From Typha latifolia (lineage: Eukaryota; Streptophyta; Magnoliopsida; Poales; Typhaceae): 64,000 bases of DNA. Of the stretch, positions 61,355 to 64,000 are shown piece after piece. The DNA lies in the NCBI GenBank assembly GCA_019914945.1, contig CM034099.1, forward strand, positions 6,324,001-6,388,000, in the 5' to 3' direction. Position 1 is the first letter of the stretch, and the number at the start of each line of letters is the position of its first letter. The notes under the pieces were generated by a model. It did no database searches, had not been told where the DNA came from, and saw only the letters and a list, made by a program, of their open reading frames with translations. Position numbers and translations under genes: made by a program.

Positions 61355-62852
61355 ATGGCGATGGTGATCGGCGCATCGCGGCGTCTCGCCGGCCGATCCA
61401 ACCCGGCGTCGACCCTTGCGACCGTGATGCTCCGGTCCGCGCTGAGCCGCCCGATCTCGACCGGGTTTAGGGAGGAGCGCGACACCTTTGGCCCGATTCT
61501 TGTTCCTGCCGACAAGTCCGTTCTCTCCCTCTCTCCCTCTCTCCCCTTGGATCACTAACTTTGGCTCTTGAGCAATTTTCTTTGGATGTTTACTGAGAGA
61601 TTTCTCTTCTATTCTTTGGTTTTTGTGCGGACAATAGGTTGTGGGGTGCTCAGACGCAAAGGTCGCTGCAGAATTTTGATATCGGGGGTGAGCGGGAGCG
61701 GATGCCGGAGCCGATCATCCGGGCGTTTGGCGTCCTGAAGAAATGCGCTGCAAAAGTTGTCGCTTTCCATTGCTTAGATTTATTTTCTCTAATCAGTTTT
61801 GTATTGTTCACTCGCCCCTTTTACTTCCCTGCAGAATTCCAAGTAGTGCTACACTCGTATTACTTCTATAGACAAAAATAGAGCAAAGACCACTATTGAC
61901 AGTTAATAACTTTTTACTAATAACTGGATGTGTTCAACTTTACGTAGAGTTAAGGTTATTTCCTGGAAACTAGTAAAAGATAGAGATTCTAAATTTTTTG
62001 GATGTTTTTTTTTCTTTTTCTGTTAGGTTTGGATTCAATTGTATAGACAAATGTTGGCTACTGACAGCTCATGAACTGGGGTTGAAATTTATGATCCAGT
62101 TGTTCTATAGTTGTGATCCACCTTACTAGGTGGTATCGTCACACGACATATTCCCAATTTCCCATCAATAAATATGATTTACTTATTTACTATCTGCTTC
62201 TAATGCATTAGTCCTATCTATTTGCACATAATGACATAATAGCATCAGAATATACACCGACAAAAGTAGTAGTTCAGTAGTAATAATTTTGAGTTTGCTT
62301 ATTTCATATATTCTGATGAGGCCCATGTGCACTATTTTACTATTGGTTCATGTTATAAGTGTTTAAGATATGATTACTTTTCATCACATACTCAATAGTT
62401 TATCATTAAGTGAATTTAGCCCATAAATTATAAAAACTTCTCTAGTATTTGGAGTTGTTTCTGAAATTATCATGCATCAGTTGAAGACACCTTTTCAATA
62501 TCTTAGTTCTGTTGATTGTTAAAACATCCCATATTTTGCAATGCTAGCATGATGAAGAGTATTGTAAATTGCATACTTGATCTGATACTTATGTATATCA
62601 GCAGTTACTTTAAGCTTTTGGGTTCTCTGGTGCAGTAAAAGTTTTTATTTATCAGAAGAAATTCAAAATTTGTTAATTATCTGTTAATTTTGACTTGTGA
62701 AGGTGAACATGGAGTATGGTCTTGATCCATCAATTGGTAAAGCAATAATACAGGCAGCTCAAGAGGTTGCTGAGGGAAAGTTGAATGATCATTTCCCACT
62801 TGTAATTTGGCAAACTGGCAGTGGCACACAGAGCAACATGAATGCTAATGAG
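61355..62852 (+). CDS. FUM1: Fumarate hydratase, mitochondrial (FUM1), 5' part only
   Basis: The first three exons, 61355-61515, 61638-61755 and 62703-62852, encode the N-terminal 143 residues of class II fumarase, which hydrates fumarate to L-malate in the TCA cycle. The N-terminus (about 1-35: [20 protein letters not shown]) is rich in Arg, Ser and Ala with few acids, a typical mitochondrial presequence. Family blocks: [60 protein letters not shown], and [14 protein letters not shown], part of the substrate-binding region. The remaining two thirds, including the GSSxMPxKxN signature, lie beyond the window. Exon 3 ends with a GT donor at 62853. Exon 1 is strongly GC-rich. Confidence 0.93.
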
Positions 62853-63296
62853 GTCTGCATTTGTTCATTGTTTTATGGAGCAATTGAATTCATGCAGGAT
62901 TCGCTCATTTGTTTCCTTTCTGTAGAATTCATAATTTTTTATGAATTCATGGCTAAGTAAATGCCTGCTAATATCAACAGTGAAGCAGGATTGGATATTG
63001 AAATAAGACCAAAATCACAGATGGATTAGCGCACACACGTTCACCGATATGTTAATATTTTATATTGCAATCCTCCTTTGCTGTAATACATATATTGCGA
63101 GATGCAATACTTCATCCTTTTGTGTAAAAAACATAACATAAATATCAATAGTCCCTTGGAAAGTAATATTTTTTTTCATCTTATACAAAGGTACATGTAC
63201 GATTATAGAAATTAAAATAATTAAACATACAACATGATTTCCCTATAATCTTCGATAGGTACTTGGGGTAATGTCATAATCATCGGTGTACGTGTC
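62853..63296 (+). other. FUM1: Start of fumarase intron 3
   Basis: AT-rich intronic sequence before the LTR-like insert. No further fumarase exon is found before 64000. Confidence 0.6.
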
Positions 63297-64000
63297 ACGA
63301 CCCGAAATAGGAATCGTGACCGGCCATGCATCTTAATATGCTTGAGATACATGAAGCCTTAATAATACTTTCTACGAGTACGATGGCAAATAAATAAATA
63401 AAATAAAAAATTGCTTTATTAAATTTCATACTAATTGCAATAAACATAAAATAATATTATTGTTTTTGAGTCTCTAACGAAATATATAAATCTTCTAATC
63501 TAAAGCATAAAATCCAAAATAGCGGAAAAGTAAATAGGTGAATCCTAAGTGGAGGTGGAGTCCAGGTACATCTCGTTTAGTCGTCCCGCTGACTATTACC
63601 TAAGATAGATAAATAAATACAAAAAAAAGAATCCATGAGCCAAAAACTATAGCTCAGTGAGTGGAATCCACTCGAAAACCAAATAAATTTTTAATCATAA
63701 TAATGCTGAATAAAATTTAACTAAAAGCAACAATATTTATAACAATATGCAATAGACATGCTTTTTAAATAATAACCATGATGACAATAGAGATAGTCAC
63801 AACTTGTAATCTTGCACGGTTTCAACATATTAACATCTTTTTAATATTTATATTGTCATATGTCTTAATGGGTCTAAACTCTGTGGATCCACATCAACTA
63901 GAAGTCACCTCGAGATGACGCTCGGAACTTTTCTTCATAGCTGATCCGGTTAGGGTCATCAGATGGTATCACTATGTGATCAACACACTGTCTTTTCCAC
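63297..64000 (-). mobile_element. LTR-like sequence, minus orientation, in fumarase intron 3 (cut by window edge)
   Basis: Begins tgtcacgacccgaaatagga, the reverse complement of a typical LTR 3' end (gggtcgtgaca). Read on the minus strand, it shares ordered blocks with 42085-43202 (gattccactcactgagct, ggctcat, catctcgaggtgacttctag, ctgatgaccctaacc, atcacatagtgatacc). Only part of the element lies in the window, so whether it is a solo LTR or a full retrotransposon is open. Confidence 0.65.

Noticed and set aside
61273..61555. Antisense frames of 79-80 codons over fumarase exon 1
   Set aside because: Mirror frames of GC-rich coding sequence, Arg-rich and without family resemblance.

Overview
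This is nuclear DNA from a flowering plant. The genes have many GT-AG introns, the intergenic DNA is AT-rich, most proteins are plant-type (TOPLESS corepressor, DUF4378/TRM protein, LPEAT1), several genes carry telo-box promoter elements, and transposon remnants sit in introns and spacers. The GC-rich 5' exons that fade to AT-rich 3' exons (clearest in the acyltransferase and fumarase genes) suggest a monocot, probably not a grass. That is an inference, and I cannot name a species.

Layout, left to right. 524-626 is the last exon of an unidentified + strand gene that starts outside the window. 1959-8428 (+) is a lysophospholipid acyltransferase of the LPEAT1 type, 8 exons. 9450-13620 (+) is a PLP-dependent kynurenine/glutamine transaminase-type enzyme, 9 exons. 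14269-15634 (+) is an unrecognised, charged small gene that may be frameshifted. 18080-22190 (+) is a TRM-like DUF4378 protein, 5 exons. 24248-23080 (-) is RPA3, the 14 kDa subunit of replication protein A. 27250-27178 (-) is tRNA-Ala(AGC). 29408-27623 (-) is a U1-type plus CCCH zinc-finger protein like U11/U12-20K (ZMAT5). 35551-31873 (-) is the SAR1 GTPase, and 35937-36289 (+) is ribosomal protein eL29; the last two are divergent and share a 385-bp promoter. 56995-37885 (-) is a complete 25-exon TOPLESS-related corepressor whose large introns hold most of the transposon debris. 61355-62852 (+) is the 5' end of mitochondrial fumarase, cut by the window edge.

The genes are ordinary single-copy housekeeping or regulatory loci (lipid remodelling, amino-acid metabolism, cytoskeleton, DNA replication, minor splicing, COPII traffic, translation, corepression, TCA cycle). 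They do not form a pathway or cluster, and I found no sign of a novel multi-gene system. I worked out exon joins by hand from splice sites, reading frame and family knowledge; the reconstructed reading frames are closed for every gene called complete.

The less ordinary signals are: a triplicated module at 25.6-26.0, 26.6-27.3 and 30.5-31.4 kb that carries a promoter/leader-like block plus a tRNA-Ala gene, intact in only one copy; a 39-bp tandem duplication that copies an exon end with its splice donor, in frame, in the transaminase; a GC-AG intron in the TOPLESS-related gene; an in-frame 132-bp minisatellite; two copies of one long-TIR MITE family about 48 kb apart; an hAT-like element with a near-perfect 8-bp target duplication; and two diverged, oppositely oriented LTR-like sequences.
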